64,000 nucleotides of DNA from Ferranicluibacter rubi (lineage in GTDB: Bacteria; Pseudomonadota; Alphaproteobacteria; Rhizobiales; Rhizobiaceae): positions 124,001 through 188,000 of the forward strand of contig NZ_JAANCM010000003.1 of the NCBI RefSeq assembly GCF_011603255.1, read 5' to 3'. Both the position numbers and the translations under genes were made by a program. This document shows positions 46,060 through 55,264 of this stretch, piece by piece. Under the pieces are notes generated by a model. That model did not search any database. It was not told the origin of the DNA and saw only the letters and a program-made list of their open reading frames with translations. Numbering within the stretch: position 1 is the first letter of the stretch; each line of letters begins with the position of its first letter.

Positions 46060-47004
46060 TCAGTGGATGTGGCTCGCAAGGTGGCAGGCGACCTGATGGC
46101 CGGGTGCAACGGTGCGGAATTCGGGTTCGTGCGTGCGACAGAGGTCGGTGGCAAGCGGACAGCGGGTGTGAAACCGGCAGCCTGTGGGAATGTCGCTGGG
46201 GCTCGGCAGGTCGCCGCCCAGCGGTGCCGCCTGACGCGGACGTGCGGGATCGGGAACCGCATCCATCAGCGCCCGCGTATAGGGATGCCGCGGATCCGAC
46301 CAGAGCGTCGCATTGTCGGCGCTCTCCACGATCCGGCCGAGATACATCACGAGCACCCGGTCCGCAAAATAGCGCACGACGGAAAGGTCATGGCTGATGA
46401 AGAGATAGGACAGGCCGAATTCCTTCTTCATCTCCACGAGCAGATTAAGGATCTGCGCCTGGATGGAGAGATCGAGCGCCGAGACGGGTTCGTCGCAGAC
46501 GACCAGCTCCGGACTGAGGAGCAGCGCCCGGGCGATGCCGATGCGCTGCCGCTGTCCGCCGGAGAATTCGTGCGGATAGCGGTTGATCGAATCCGCCGGC
46601 AGCCCGACCTTGGCGACGATCCCCGAAATGACCTGCTGCCGTCTGGCGCGGTCGCCCGCCTTGTGCACGATCAGCGGCGCCTCGAGGATCTCGCCGATTG
46701 TCTGGCGCGGATTGAGGGAGGCATAGGGGTCCTGAAAGATCATCTGGATCGACTTGCGCACGCTGCGCAGGCTTTTCTGATCGCGTGTGGTGATATCCTC
46801 GCCCTTGAACGCGATACGGCCCGCCGTCGGCTCGACCAGCCGCAGCACCGTCTTGCCGAGCGTGGACTTGCCGCAGCCGCTTTCGCCGACGAGACCCACG
46901 GTTTCGCCACGCTCCACCACGAGATCGACGCCATCCACGGCTCGCAGCAGGCCGTCGCGGCTCTTGTAATGAGTTTTGAGGTCAGAAACGGAGAGAAGCG
47001 GCAT
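46060..47004 (-). CDS. Dpp/Opp-type ABC ATP-binding protein (DppF-like)
   Basis: A 314-residue ATPase with Walker [10 protein letters not shown], signature [15 protein letters not shown], Walker [13 protein letters not shown] and the oligopeptide-transporter C-terminal motif with cysteines ([15 protein letters not shown]) that may carry an iron-sulfur cluster in this class. Its start lies inside the DppD-like gene (23-bp overlap). It is the second ATPase of the importer. Confidence 0.95.
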   Translation of the reverse strand: MPLLSVSDLKTHYKSRDGLLRAVDGVDLVVERGETVGLVGESGCGKSTLGKTVLRLVEPTAGRIAFKGEDITTRDQKSLRSVRKSIQMIFQDPYASLNPRQTIGEILEAPLIVHKAGDRARRQQVISGIVAKVGLPADSINRYPHEFSGGQRQRIGIARALLLSPELVVCDEPVSALDLSIQAQILNLLVEMKKEFGLSYLFISHDLSVVRYFADRVLVMYLGRIVESADNATLWSDPRHPYTRALMDAVPDPARPRQAAPLGGDLPSPSDIPTGCRFHTRCPLATDLCRTHEPEFRTVAPGHQVACHLASHIH

Positions 47005-47983
47005 GGGGCACGGCCTTGCTGGATGTCGTGAAGGGGCAGGCGACCAGCCGATCTTCCGCCGGAACGATCAACGGGGGCACGTGATGGCCGCAGCTGGCCC
47101 GCGCCTGGTTGCATCGCGGCCGGAAGGGACAGCCCGCCTCGCCGACGGCCGAGACGATGGAGCCGGGGATTTCGGTCAGCGGGCCGTCGCGATAGTGGAA
47201 ATCGCGCTTGAGCCGGGGCGAGGCCGAAAGCAGGCCGCGTGTGTAGGGATGCAGCGGATCGTCGAAGAGGTCGCCCGGCAACGCCTGCTCGACCTTTCGC
47301 CCGGCATACATGACGACGACATTGTCGGCCCATTGCGCGACGACGCCGAGATCATGCGTGATGAGGATCACGGCCATCCGCAGCTCGCGCCGAAGCGTGT
47401 CCAGCAGGTCGAGCACCTGCGCTTGAATGGTGACGTCGAGCGCCGTGGTCGGCTCGTCGGCGATCAGCAGCTTCGGTTTGCAGGCAACCGCGATGGCGAT
47501 CATCACGCGCTGACGCATGCCGCCAGACAGCTGGTGCGGATAATCGTCGATCCGCTTGTCCGGCGCGGGGATGCGGACCAGCTCCAGAAGTTCGATCGCG
47601 CGCCTGCGCGCCGCCCTGCCCGACAGCTTTTCATGGACCATCAGCACCTCGGCGATCTGCCGGCCGATGGTCATGACCGGATTGAGGCTCGTCATCGGCT
47701 CCTGAAAGATCATCGCGATCTCGCGCCCGCGCAGATGCCGCATCTCGCGCGCGGCAAGCCCGGTCAGCTCGCGCCCACCGAAGGAAATGCGGCTCTCCGC
47801 CGCGATCTCGGCCGCGCTCGGCAGAAGCTGCATCAACGCCAGGGCCGTCAGCGATTTCCCGGAGCCGGATTCCCCGACGATCGCCAGGGTCTCGCTGTGT
47901 CCGATCTCGAAGGACAGGTTGCGCACGGGTTCGGCGCGGGTAAAGCGGATGGTGAGGTTATCAACCTGAAGCAAAGAGGTCAT
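46982..47983 (-). CDS. Dpp/Opp-type ABC ATP-binding protein (DppD-like)
   Basis: A 333-residue ATPase with Walker A GESGSGKS, signature LSGGMRQRVMIAIAV, Walker B LLIADEPTTALD and the C-terminal CPFRPRCNQARASC motif of the family. It is the first ATPase of the importer and starts 3 bp after the DppC-like stop, so expression is coupled. Confidence 0.95.
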   Translation of the reverse strand: MTSLLQVDNLTIRFTRAEPVRNLSFEIGHSETLAIVGESGSGKSLTALALMQLLPSAAEIAAESRISFGGRELTGLAAREMRHLRGREIAMIFQEPMTSLNPVMTIGRQIAEVLMVHEKLSGRAARRRAIELLELVRIPAPDKRIDDYPHQLSGGMRQRVMIAIAVACKPKLLIADEPTTALDVTIQAQVLDLLDTLRRELRMAVILITHDLGVVAQWADNVVVMYAGRKVEQALPGDLFDDPLHPYTRGLLSASPRLKRDFHYRDGPLTEIPGSIVSAVGEAGCPFRPRCNQARASCGHHVPPLIVPAEDRLVACPFTTSSKAVPHAASLRF

Positions 47984-47986
47984 CGC

Positions 47987-48991
47987 TCAGCGATCCTGCG
48001 AGAAGCGGGGATTGAGGGCATCGTTCAACCCGTCGCCGATGAGATTGAGAGCGAGCACGGTGAAGACGATGGCGAGCCCCGGCAAAGCGGTCAGATACCA
48101 GGCGGTTCGCACGAGCTCGCGGCCGGTGCCGATCATCGAACCCCAGCTGACGACGTTGGGATCGCCCAGGCCCATGAAGGACAGAGCAGACTCCATCAGA
48201 ATGGCTGTCGCCACCATGACCGACGACGTGACGATGATAGGCGGCAGCGCATTCGGCAGGATCTCGTGGAAGATGATGCGGCCATGGCCGTAGCCGAGGC
48301 TGCGGGCCGCCACGACGAAATCCTTCTCTCGGATCGCGCGGAACTCGGCCCGCGTCAGCCGCGCCACCGTCGGCCAGGAAATGATGGCGATCGCCAGCGT
48401 CACGGTCGTTGCAGAGGGCTGGGCGATCGCGACCAAGACGACGAGCAGCACGAAACTCGGCAATGTCTGGAAGATCTCGATCAGCCGCACGAGGACATCA
48501 TCGACCCAGCCGCCGAAGTAGCCTGCCGTTGCTCCGACCAGCACGCCGAATGTCAGGCCGAGCACCGTCGCGAACAGACCGACGAACAGCGAGATGCGCG
48601 CGCCGTGCAGGATGCCGGCCAGCACGTCCCGGCCGAGCCCGTCCGTCCCGAGGGGATAGGCCGGGTCCTGTCCCGGCCAGAGAAACGGACGGGCGACCAT
48701 GGACAGGGGGTCTTCGGGATAGAGGATCGGCGCGGCGAGAGCGACGAGGATGACGAAGGCGAGAAAACCGGCCCCGAACAGAGCGTTCGGGTTCGTCAGG
48801 AACACCGTCAGCGCCCGCCGGCCATTCGTGATTGCGACCGTCGCACTCTGCTGGGAGCGAGCGTCCGGCGCCTTCATGTTGGACCATGCCGGGCCGTCGG
48901 CCGCAGCGCCGGTTGCCGCAGCCTCCTGCGCGGCTGCGGCCTGCCGCTCGGCGGCACGATCGCGTATGTTTACGGCATCGGCGATGGACAT
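47987..48991 (-). CDS. Dpp-type ABC permease (DppC-like)
   Basis: A 334-residue permease with a long polar Ala/Gln-rich N-terminus (about 60 residues) before the first membrane segment (ALFGAGFLAFVILVALAAPI), then five more segments and the DppC motif EILPNALPPIIVTSSVMVA. The ATG at 48991 overlaps the stop of the DppB-like gene (TGATG). The extended N-terminus is longer than in common DppC proteins. Confidence 0.93.
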   Translation of the reverse strand: MSIADAVNIRDRAAERQAAAAQEAAATGAAADGPAWSNMKAPDARSQQSATVAITNGRRALTVFLTNPNALFGAGFLAFVILVALAAPILYPEDPLSMVARPFLWPGQDPAYPLGTDGLGRDVLAGILHGARISLFVGLFATVLGLTFGVLVGATAGYFGGWVDDVLVRLIEIFQTLPSFVLLVVLVAIAQPSATTVTLAIAIISWPTVARLTRAEFRAIREKDFVVAARSLGYGHGRIIFHEILPNALPPIIVTSSVMVATAILMESALSFMGLGDPNVVSWGSMIGTGRELVRTAWYLTALPGLAIVFTVLALNLIGDGLNDALNPRFSQDR

Positions 48992-49977
48992 CAGCGTGCT
49001 CCGATACGAGGGTCGACCCAGGCGTGGAGGAGATCCACGGCGGCGTTGGCGGCGATCACGAGAAGCGAGGAGAGAAGCAGGATGCCGAGCAGGACGGTGA
49101 AGTCGCGCGCCATGACGGCTTCGAAGGCGAGCCGGCCGAGGCCCGGCCAGCTGTAGACGGTTTCCACCACCACCGCGCCGCCCAGCATGCCGCCGACATG
49201 CATGCCGGCCATGGTCGTGATGGGAATCAGCGCGTTGCGCAGGATGTGACGGGACGTCACGCGAAACGGCGTCAGGCCTTTTGCATAGGCGGTGCGAACG
49301 AAATCCTGGTTCTTCACCTCGAGCATCGAAGCCCGCGTCAGCCGCGCGTAGATCGCCACGTAGAACAAGGCGAGCGAGGTTGCCGGCAGCACCATGTAGC
49401 GCGCCGTGTCGAGCAGTGCCGGAAGACCGGTCAATCGAGACCCGATCGTGCCGGCGCCGCCGCTCGGCAGCCAGCCGAGCTTGACCGAGAAGAGGACGAT
49501 CAGCATCAGGCCGATCCAGAAGCTGGGGATGGAATAGAACAGCAGCGAGACGATCGACAGCAGGCGGTCCGGGATACGGCCCGCGAACGCCGCCATCAGC
49601 GCGCCGAGGACGATGCCGAGCAGGATGGCGATCGCCAGCGCCGAGACCATCAGCGTCAGCGTACCGGGAAGCCGCTGGCCGATCAGCTCGGCGACCGGCA
49701 TGCCGTAGCGCGGCGAAAATCCTAAGCTGAAATGCGCCAGATTGTTGAGATAGTCCCCGAGCTGCACGAGAACGGGATTGTCGAGGCCGAAGCGTGAGCG
49801 GAGCGCCGCGACGCTTTCCGTCGTCGCCGACCCCGCCTCGCCGGCCATCACATCGGCCGCATCGCCGGGTGCAAGCTGGAGCAGGAAGAAGTTCAGGACG
49901 ATGATTCCGAGCAGCGTCGGGATCGCGTGCAGCAGCGTGCGTCGCAATGTTCGCACGGTTCTCAGCAGCGCTGCCAT
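48991..49977 (-). CDS. Dpp-type ABC permease (DppB-like)
   Basis: A 328-residue permease with six membrane segments. Its start (LLHAIPTLLGIIVLNFFLLQ, then LAPGDAADVMAG) and the EAA-type loop (TPFRVTSRHILRNALIPIT) are typical DppB. The ATG at 49977 has GGTGGAGG upstream and was preferred to an upstream start at 50058. It is the first gene of the minus-strand importer operon and faces the DszB-like genes across a 314-bp divergent region. Confidence 0.93.
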   Translation of the reverse strand: MAALLRTVRTLRRTLLHAIPTLLGIIVLNFFLLQLAPGDAADVMAGEAGSATTESVAALRSRFGLDNPVLVQLGDYLNNLAHFSLGFSPRYGMPVAELIGQRLPGTLTLMVSALAIAILLGIVLGALMAAFAGRIPDRLLSIVSLLFYSIPSFWIGLMLIVLFSVKLGWLPSGGAGTIGSRLTGLPALLDTARYMVLPATSLALFYVAIYARLTRASMLEVKNQDFVRTAYAKGLTPFRVTSRHILRNALIPITTMAGMHVGGMLGGAVVVETVYSWPGLGRLAFEAVMARDFTVLLGILLLSSLLVIAANAAVDLLHAWVDPRIGAR

Positions 49978-50291
49978 CGTCCTCCACCTTTCAGGTTCGA
50001 GCCTTCCGCTTGTGCGGACCAATCCATCCGGAAGCGAGGGAACGCGCCATCCGTCCAATTAGTAGTTGACCAAATCTGTAGTCTTTGTCAAACGTAGCGA
50101 CGGAAAATTGCCCCCGATATCGGCGGTTTTTAATAATGACGTTTTCAGTATCGGCCGGATATAGGTCTGAAATAGAATATTCGTCTATTTATTGCGCTAT
50201 ACGGGAGATGAATATCTGCGGTTCGGGCGGACGAGAGAAAAGCCATTGCCTGTTTTGAGCAGGCGGAAAACGGACGCCACAGGAGGGCAGC
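49978..50291. promoter_or_regulatory. divergent intergenic region between importer and desulfinase operons
   Basis: This 314-bp gap must hold the promoters of both operons. An AT-richer core at about 50055-50215 includes the imperfect inverted repeat GTTGACCAAA ... TTTGTCAAAC (50064-50092) and, read on the minus strand, a TTGACA box. No regulator gene is present in either operon, so control is likely by a distant regulator, perhaps a sulfate-starvation one; that last point is conjecture. Confidence 0.4.
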
Positions 50292-51332
50292 ATGACCATT
50301 CAGAACGCCATTTCCCAGATCTGGTATACACGCTGCCCTGTCCCGACCCCGGTCGGGCTCGCCTCGCAACTCGGTCTGCTGGAGGAAACCTTCGCCCGGG
50401 AGGGGATCGCGCTTCGCTCCATCATCGACAGCAAGGATCGGGACGTCCGATCCAGCCATTTCACGCATCACCTCGACTATTCCTTCCGCCACGGCGGGAA
50501 CGTACCTCCGATCCGGGCGCGCTCGGAAGGCAATCCGACCCGGCTCGTCGGCATCACCTGGACGGACGAGTTTCAGGCGATCATCACCCTGTCCGGCTCC
50601 GGCATCGAGACGACCCGGGACCTCGTCGGTCGTCGGTTCGGCGTCCCCCGCCGGCCGCCGGGCATCGTCGATTTCATGGCGACGACGGCGCTGAAGGGCC
50701 TCGTCTCGGCGCTCTCGCTGGAGGGACTCGGTCCCCACGAGGTCGATATCGTCGATATCGCCATTCAAGGCTCGGTGCTCGACGATCGCGAAGGCCCGCA
50801 GCTCTACGGCCTTCGCAACCGGCAGGCCTACGGGCCGGAAATCGCCGCCCTGCTGCGCGGCGAGGTCGATGCCATCTATGTCAAGGGAACGCCCGGCATC
50901 AGCGTCGCCAATCTCTTTGCGACCCGCACGGTGACCGAGTTCGGCTTTCACCCCGATCCCAAAATCCGCATCAATTCCGGCTCACCGCGCATCCTGACCG
51001 TCGATGAAAGGCTGGCCGAGGACCGGCCGGATCTCGTCGCCCGCCTCCTTGAGACCCTGCAGCGCGCCGGCGCCTGGGCGGAAAGCCATCCGGACGAGGT
51101 GCGCCGCTTCGTTGCCCGCGAGGTCGGGGCTTCCGAAGAGGTCGTCGCGTCCGCCAACGGGCCGGACCTGCACCGGCATCTCGGCATCGGGCTCGAGCCG
51201 GAGCTGGTCGATGCCATCGGCCACTACAAGGATTTCCTGTACGCATGGGGGTTCCTCGCCGCTGACTTCGATATCGGCGACTGGGTCGATCGCCGGCCCT
51301 GGGCCCTGCTCGAAACGCGTGCCGTCGCCTGA
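50292..51332 (+). CDS. DszB-like sulfinate desulfinase, copy 1
   Basis: A 346-residue protein with the periplasmic-binding-protein fold but no signal peptide. The N-terminus carries YTRCPVPTP (C15) and, 41 residues later, HFTHHLDYSFRHGG (H56 and R66). Rhodococcus DszB has C27, H60 and R70 as catalytic residues in the same motifs, and the His-Arg distance of 10 is identical, followed in both by GG..PP. DszB hydrolyses an aromatic sulfinate to phenol plus sulfite in the cytoplasm. Automatic annotation would probably call this an SsuA-type binding protein. GGAGGG precedes the ATG at 50292. It opens a six-gene operon. Actual substrate unknown. Confidence 0.8.
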   Translation: MTIQNAISQIWYTRCPVPTPVGLASQLGLLEETFAREGIALRSIIDSKDRDVRSSHFTHHLDYSFRHGGNVPPIRARSEGNPTRLVGITWTDEFQAIITLSGSGIETTRDLVGRRFGVPRRPPGIVDFMATTALKGLVSALSLEGLGPHEVDIVDIAIQGSVLDDREGPQLYGLRNRQAYGPEIAALLRGEVDAIYVKGTPGISVANLFATRTVTEFGFHPDPKIRINSGSPRILTVDERLAEDRPDLVARLLETLQRAGAWAESHPDEVRRFVAREVGASEEVVASANGPDLHRHLGIGLEPELVDAIGHYKDFLYAWGFLAADFDIGDWVDRRPWALLETRAVA

Positions 51333-51344
51333 TCGGAGAGCTTC

Positions 51345-52574
51345 ATGACCACGTCCGGAGATTTTGCGGCGGTGATCGCCACGGCCGAAGCGCTCGGACA
51401 GCGCTTTGCACTGACCGCGCGGCATTATGACGAAACCGGCGAATTTCCCTTCGCCAATTTCGACGCGCTGCACGAGGCCGGGCTTCTGGGTCTCGTGACC
51501 GCGGTCGAGCACGGTGGCCTCGGCGGTGGATTGACGGAAGCGCTGGCGGTCATATCCGCCATCGCCCGCGGCGAGCCGTCCACCGCACTGGTCCTCTCGA
51601 TGCACTACAACCAGCACTATTCGCTCCGCGTTTCCGGCCAATGGCCGAAGCATCTGGTCGAGCGGGTAACGAAGGCCAACCGGGACGGTGTCGCCCTCAT
51701 CAACGCCGCGCAGGTGGAGCCCCGCGTCGGGTCTCCCTCGCATGGCGCGCTGCCCGAGACCATTGCGCGGCGCGTGGGTGACGCGTGGCGGATCACCGGA
51801 CACAAGACCTATGCGACCGGCATTCCGCTTCTGCGATGGGTCTCGGTTCTCGCCGTGACCGACGAGCCGGAACCACGCCTCGGCTCCTTCCTGGTGCCGA
51901 CGGATGCCGATGGCATCCGCGTGGAGAAGACTTGGAACGCCACCGGCATGCGCGCGACCAACAGCGACGATCTGATCCTCGATGATGTGGCGATTCCTCT
52001 GGACGATGCGCTGGATCTTGCGCCGGCCGGAGAAGGCCTGAAGCGCGACGAACGCGTGGGCGCTTGGTATTTCACGCTCGTACCGGCCATCTATGACGGT
52101 GCTGCGCGCGGTGCACGCGACTGGTTGATCGACTTTGCAACGAGCAGGGCTCCCGCGAGCCTTGGCGCTCCGCTTTCGACGGTTCCACGCATTCAGGATG
52201 GCATCGGCCAGATCGAGGCCTGGCTGACGGTCAATCGCCGCCTGCTCCGCTCGATCGCGGAGGATTTCGATGCCGGGCGGCCGTTCGGGCCGGATGCGGC
52301 GGCCGTAAAACACACGGTCATCGAAAACGCCGTTGCCGCAACCACGCTGGCACTGGAACTCGGCGGCAATCCCGGCATCAACCGTGACAACCCGCTGGAG
52401 CGACATCACCGCGACGCGCTTTCCGGCAGGGCGCACGCCCCGCAGAACAACCTGATTCGCACCATGCTCGCCAAGGCCGCACTCGGCCGGCATGCCGCTG
52501 CCCCGGCCGTTCCCATCGAGCCGGTGCCGGTCCGCCCCCGGCTCCAGCCCCGTCTCGCCATCGTCAGCCGCTAG
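51345..52574 (+). CDS. acyl-CoA-dehydrogenase-fold flavoprotein, possible DszC-type monooxygenase
   Basis: A 409-residue protein of the acyl-CoA dehydrogenase superfamily (ACAD type 2). It has the N-terminal helical domain (ALGQRFALTARHYDETGEFP), the beta domain (ITGHKTYATGIPLLRWVSVL) and a C-terminal helical domain with RDALSGRAHAPQNNLIRTML. The last part resembles oxygenase-type members rather than true acyl-CoA dehydrogenases. It lies between the two DszB-like genes, 12 bp after the first, so a role as flavin-dependent S- or C-oxygenase is likely by context. It would need reduced flavin from elsewhere. Confidence 0.8.
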   Translation: MTTSGDFAAVIATAEALGQRFALTARHYDETGEFPFANFDALHEAGLLGLVTAVEHGGLGGGLTEALAVISAIARGEPSTALVLSMHYNQHYSLRVSGQWPKHLVERVTKANRDGVALINAAQVEPRVGSPSHGALPETIARRVGDAWRITGHKTYATGIPLLRWVSVLAVTDEPEPRLGSFLVPTDADGIRVEKTWNATGMRATNSDDLILDDVAIPLDDALDLAPAGEGLKRDERVGAWYFTLVPAIYDGAARGARDWLIDFATSRAPASLGAPLSTVPRIQDGIGQIEAWLTVNRRLLRSIAEDFDAGRPFGPDAAAVKHTVIENAVAATTLALELGGNPGINRDNPLERHHRDALSGRAHAPQNNLIRTMLAKAALGRHAAAPAVPIEPVPVRPRLQPRLAIVSR

Positions 52575-52617
52575 CCCCAACCACGAGCCCGCGCCGCTCG
52601 CCAAAAGGAGCCTGCCC

Positions 52618-53652
52618 ATGTCCTCCCTCGCCTCCGTCTGGTACACGCGCTGCCCGGCGCCGACGCCCCTCTCGATCGCCCACCAGCTTGGCTGGATCGA
52701 CCGGTCTTTCCAGGCCGCCGGCGTTGCCGTGCGCTCGATCCGCGACAGCAAGGACCCGGCTGTTCGGCAGAGCCATTTCACCCATGCGCTCGATTACGCG
52801 TTCCGCCAGGGCGGCAATATCCCGCCGATCTCCGCGCGTTCCGGTGGGCGCGAGACCCGTGTCGTCGGCATCACCACGACCGACGAATTCCAGGCGATCA
52901 TCGCCCTCCCCGCGTCAGGCATCAGAACCGGCGCCGACCTCAAGGGCCGCCGTATCGGCGTGCCGCGCAAGTTGGATCAGACGATCATCGATTTCCAGCG
53001 CGCGACCGCGTTGAAGGGCATCGTCTCCGCCTTGTCGCTGGAAGGAATCGGTCACGGGGATGTCGAACTCGTCCACCTCGACAGTGCGGAGCCCACCCTG
53101 ATCGAGCGGGGCAACGACGCGTTTCTCGGCTTAAAACGCCGCTATCCCTATGGCGACGAGCTTTTGGCGCTCGCGCGCGGCGATATCGACGCCTTCTTCG
53201 TCAAAGGGGCAGAAGGCCTCGTGCTTGCCAACCAAATCAGCGCCATCGTCGTCTCCGAATTCGGCTTCCACACGGACGCCAAAATCCGCATCAACAACGG
53301 CACGCCGCGTCCGCTGACGGTCGACAAGCGTTTCCTTGACGACCATTTCGACCTGGTCACGGATCTCGTCCAGACGGTTCACGGCGTGGCCGCTTGGGCG
53401 CAAAGCAACCCGGATCAGGCCGTTCGTTTCATCGCCAACGAGATCGGCGTCGGCGAAGATGCGATCCGGGCGGCCAACGGCCCCGACGTGCACAAGCACC
53501 TGACGCTCTCGCTCGATGACGAGCAGGTCGACGCATTCGGCCATTTCAAGGATTTTCTGCTCGAATGGGGCTTCATCCCGGCAGATTTCGATGTGATCGA
53601 ATGGATCGATAGCCGGCCTCTCGAAGCGGCACACCGCCGCCTTGCTGCATGA
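52618..53652 (+). CDS. DszB-like sulfinate desulfinase, copy 2
   Basis: A 344-residue paralogue of the gene at 50292, similar over its whole length, with no signal peptide. The triad is kept: C12 in YTRCPAPTP, H53 and R63 in HFTHALDYAFRQGG, with the same spacing as in copy 1. It shares LKGIVSALSLEGIG and GDIDAFFVKGAEG with small changes that suggest a different ligand pocket. AAAAGGAG precedes the ATG at 52618. Its stop overlaps the next start (ATGA). Keeping two intact copies in one operon suggests two sulfinate substrates or a heteromer; both are inference. Confidence 0.8.
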   Translation: MSSLASVWYTRCPAPTPLSIAHQLGWIDRSFQAAGVAVRSIRDSKDPAVRQSHFTHALDYAFRQGGNIPPISARSGGRETRVVGITTTDEFQAIIALPASGIRTGADLKGRRIGVPRKLDQTIIDFQRATALKGIVSALSLEGIGHGDVELVHLDSAEPTLIERGNDAFLGLKRRYPYGDELLALARGDIDAFFVKGAEGLVLANQISAIVVSEFGFHTDAKIRINNGTPRPLTVDKRFLDDHFDLVTDLVQTVHGVAAWAQSNPDQAVRFIANEIGVGEDAIRAANGPDVHKHLTLSLDDEQVDAFGHFKDFLLEWGFIPADFDVIEWIDSRPLEAAHRRLAA

Positions 53653-54530
53653 GCCCGATTCTCGTCACCGGTGCGACCGGCAGGCTGGGTCAGTTGATCG
53701 TCGAGCGGCTTCTCGCGCAGCAGCGGCCCGTCCGTGTCCTGACGCGCCGGCCGGATACGGCACGCAAGCTGTTCGGGGCCGCGGTCGAGGTGGCGAGCGG
53801 CGCGTTTGCCGACCGGAGATCGCTTGAGACCGCCCTTCGCGGCATTGCCACCGTGCTTCTTCTTTCACCGATCGGTGAACGGCTGGTCTCAGACCAGACT
53901 GCGGTTGTGGATGCCGCGCTGGCAGCCGGCGTCCGGCGCATCGTCAAGATTTCCGGATCGGACTGGACGATCGAACCTCCCGGACGATCGATCTCCGGTG
54001 ATGCTCACGCTGCCGTCGAGCGGCATCTCGGCCGCCTGCCGCTGGAGCATGTGTCCCTGAGGCCGAACGCGTGGATGCAGGTGTCGCTTGCCAACACCCT
54101 TCGGCAAGTGCTTGCCGGCGGTCCGGTAACGGCGGTGAATCTCGACGCCGGCGTCGGCTACATCGATGCGCGCGATATCGCCGACGTCGCGGTGCACCTC
54201 CTTCTGGCCGATCGGATAGCCGGGGGGCCGTTGAACCTGACGGGACCGGCCGCCAAGACACCTCGGCAGATCGCGGATCTCCTCGCCACCGCGCTCGGGC
54301 GCCAAGTGGAAGCGGTGGAACACCAGCCTCCACCCCTGCTCCCGGGTGCCGGTTTCGAACAGCGCGCCGTGGCGCAATTCGCAACGCTGATTGCCGCCGG
54401 CCATGCGGCGGTGGCGACGGATGTGGTCCGGTCGCTTCTTGCCCGACCGCCGCGCAGCGTCGAAGCCTTCCTCTCGGACCAGCTAAGCGCAGAAGCGGTC
54501 CTCGCCCCGACCGCCGATATCGCGCCATGA
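53649..54530 (+). CDS. NmrA-like NAD(P)-binding protein
   Basis: A 293-residue atypical short-chain dehydrogenase of the NmrA/QOR2 type. The nucleotide-binding motif is VTGATGRLGQ at residues 5-14, and the fold continues with VRVLTRRPDTARKLF and VRRIVKISGSDW. Some relatives are quinone or azo reductases, others only sense NAD(P). It is translationally coupled to the second DszB-like gene. It could supply reducing power or act on the phenol or enol product; the sequence does not say which. Confidence 0.88.
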   Translation: MSPILVTGATGRLGQLIVERLLAQQRPVRVLTRRPDTARKLFGAAVEVASGAFADRRSLETALRGIATVLLLSPIGERLVSDQTAVVDAALAAGVRRIVKISGSDWTIEPPGRSISGDAHAAVERHLGRLPLEHVSLRPNAWMQVSLANTLRQVLAGGPVTAVNLDAGVGYIDARDIADVAVHLLLADRIAGGPLNLTGPAAKTPRQIADLLATALGRQVEAVEHQPPPLLPGAGFEQRAVAQFATLIAAGHAAVATDVVRSLLARPPRSVEAFLSDQLSAEAVLAPTADIAP

Positions 54531-54565
54531 GCCTCAAACACAGCAACCCTTGAGGAACCAAGGCT

Positions 54566-55216
54566 ATGTACCTCGTCATCTTCGGTGCCTCCGGCAACAT
54601 CGGCAGCCATCTTCGCAAGGAGGCCTTGGCGCGCGGGCACCACGTCACGGCCGTCACGCACGTATCCGACATCGAACCGGCGGAGCGGCTGACGGTCGTC
54701 AAGGCCGATATCGCGGACGCCGCTGCGGTGGCGAAGATTGTGGCCGGTCATGACGCCGTGATCAGCGCCTACAGCCCCGGCCTGCGCCGCATCTCCGCGG
54801 AAGAGGCCGCCGAACGGATCGGTGAGGCGCATGAGGCGCTTTTTGAGGGCGTCAAACGAGCCGGCGTGCGCCGCCTCATCCTCGTCGGTGGCGTCGGCAG
54901 CCTGGAGGCGAGCCCCGGCGTCGACGTCGTGGACAGCGAGTTCTATCCCGCAGACCACAAGGCGCACACGCTGCGCAACCGTGACATCCTGAAAAGCCTG
55001 AAGCGCGGCGATCACGATCTCGACTGGACCTATGTGTCGCCGCCGCTCGCCATTCAGGCGGGCGAACGCACCGGCACGTTCCGGCTGGGGGAAGACCGTC
55101 TGCTGCGCGACGGCAACGGCGACAGCCGCATCTCGGAAGCCGATTTCGCCATCGCCATTCTCGACGAACTCGAAAACGGCCAGTTCATCCGCCGGCGCTT
55201 CACGGCCGCTTACTAG
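54566..55216 (+). CDS. NAD(P)-dependent oxidoreductase (YwnB-like SDR)
   Basis: A 216-residue small atypical SDR. The dinucleotide motif FGASGNIGSHL stands at residues 5-15, and LILVGGVGSLEASPGVDV and WTYVSPPLAI are typical of the NAD(P)H-binding/flavin-reductase-like family (BLVRB-like). Members with that fold can reduce flavin, so it is the best local candidate for the reductase that the flavin monooxygenases need, but this is only a suggestion. It is 35 bp after the NmrA-like gene. Confidence 0.87.
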   Translation: MYLVIFGASGNIGSHLRKEALARGHHVTAVTHVSDIEPAERLTVVKADIADAAAVAKIVAGHDAVISAYSPGLRRISAEEAAERIGEAHEALFEGVKRAGVRRLILVGGVGSLEASPGVDVVDSEFYPADHKAHTLRNRDILKSLKRGDHDLDWTYVSPPLAIQAGERTGTFRLGEDRLLRDGNGDSRISEADFAIAILDELENGQFIRRRFTAAY

Positions 55217-55264
55217 GCCCGGCCGCCTGCCGACCGGCCCGTCGTTCCCAAGGATACAAGACTC

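Noticed and set aside
46976-49156. Long open frame opposite the DppC/DppD-like genes
   Set aside because: It crosses several gene boundaries of the importer operon and encodes low-complexity D/R/Q-rich sequence.
50292-53652. SsuA-type sulfonate-binding proteins as the call for the two paralogues
   Set aside because: No signal peptide or lipobox, no SsuB/SsuC genes nearby, and a conserved Cys-His-Arg set that matches DszB. The binding-protein fold alone does not decide.
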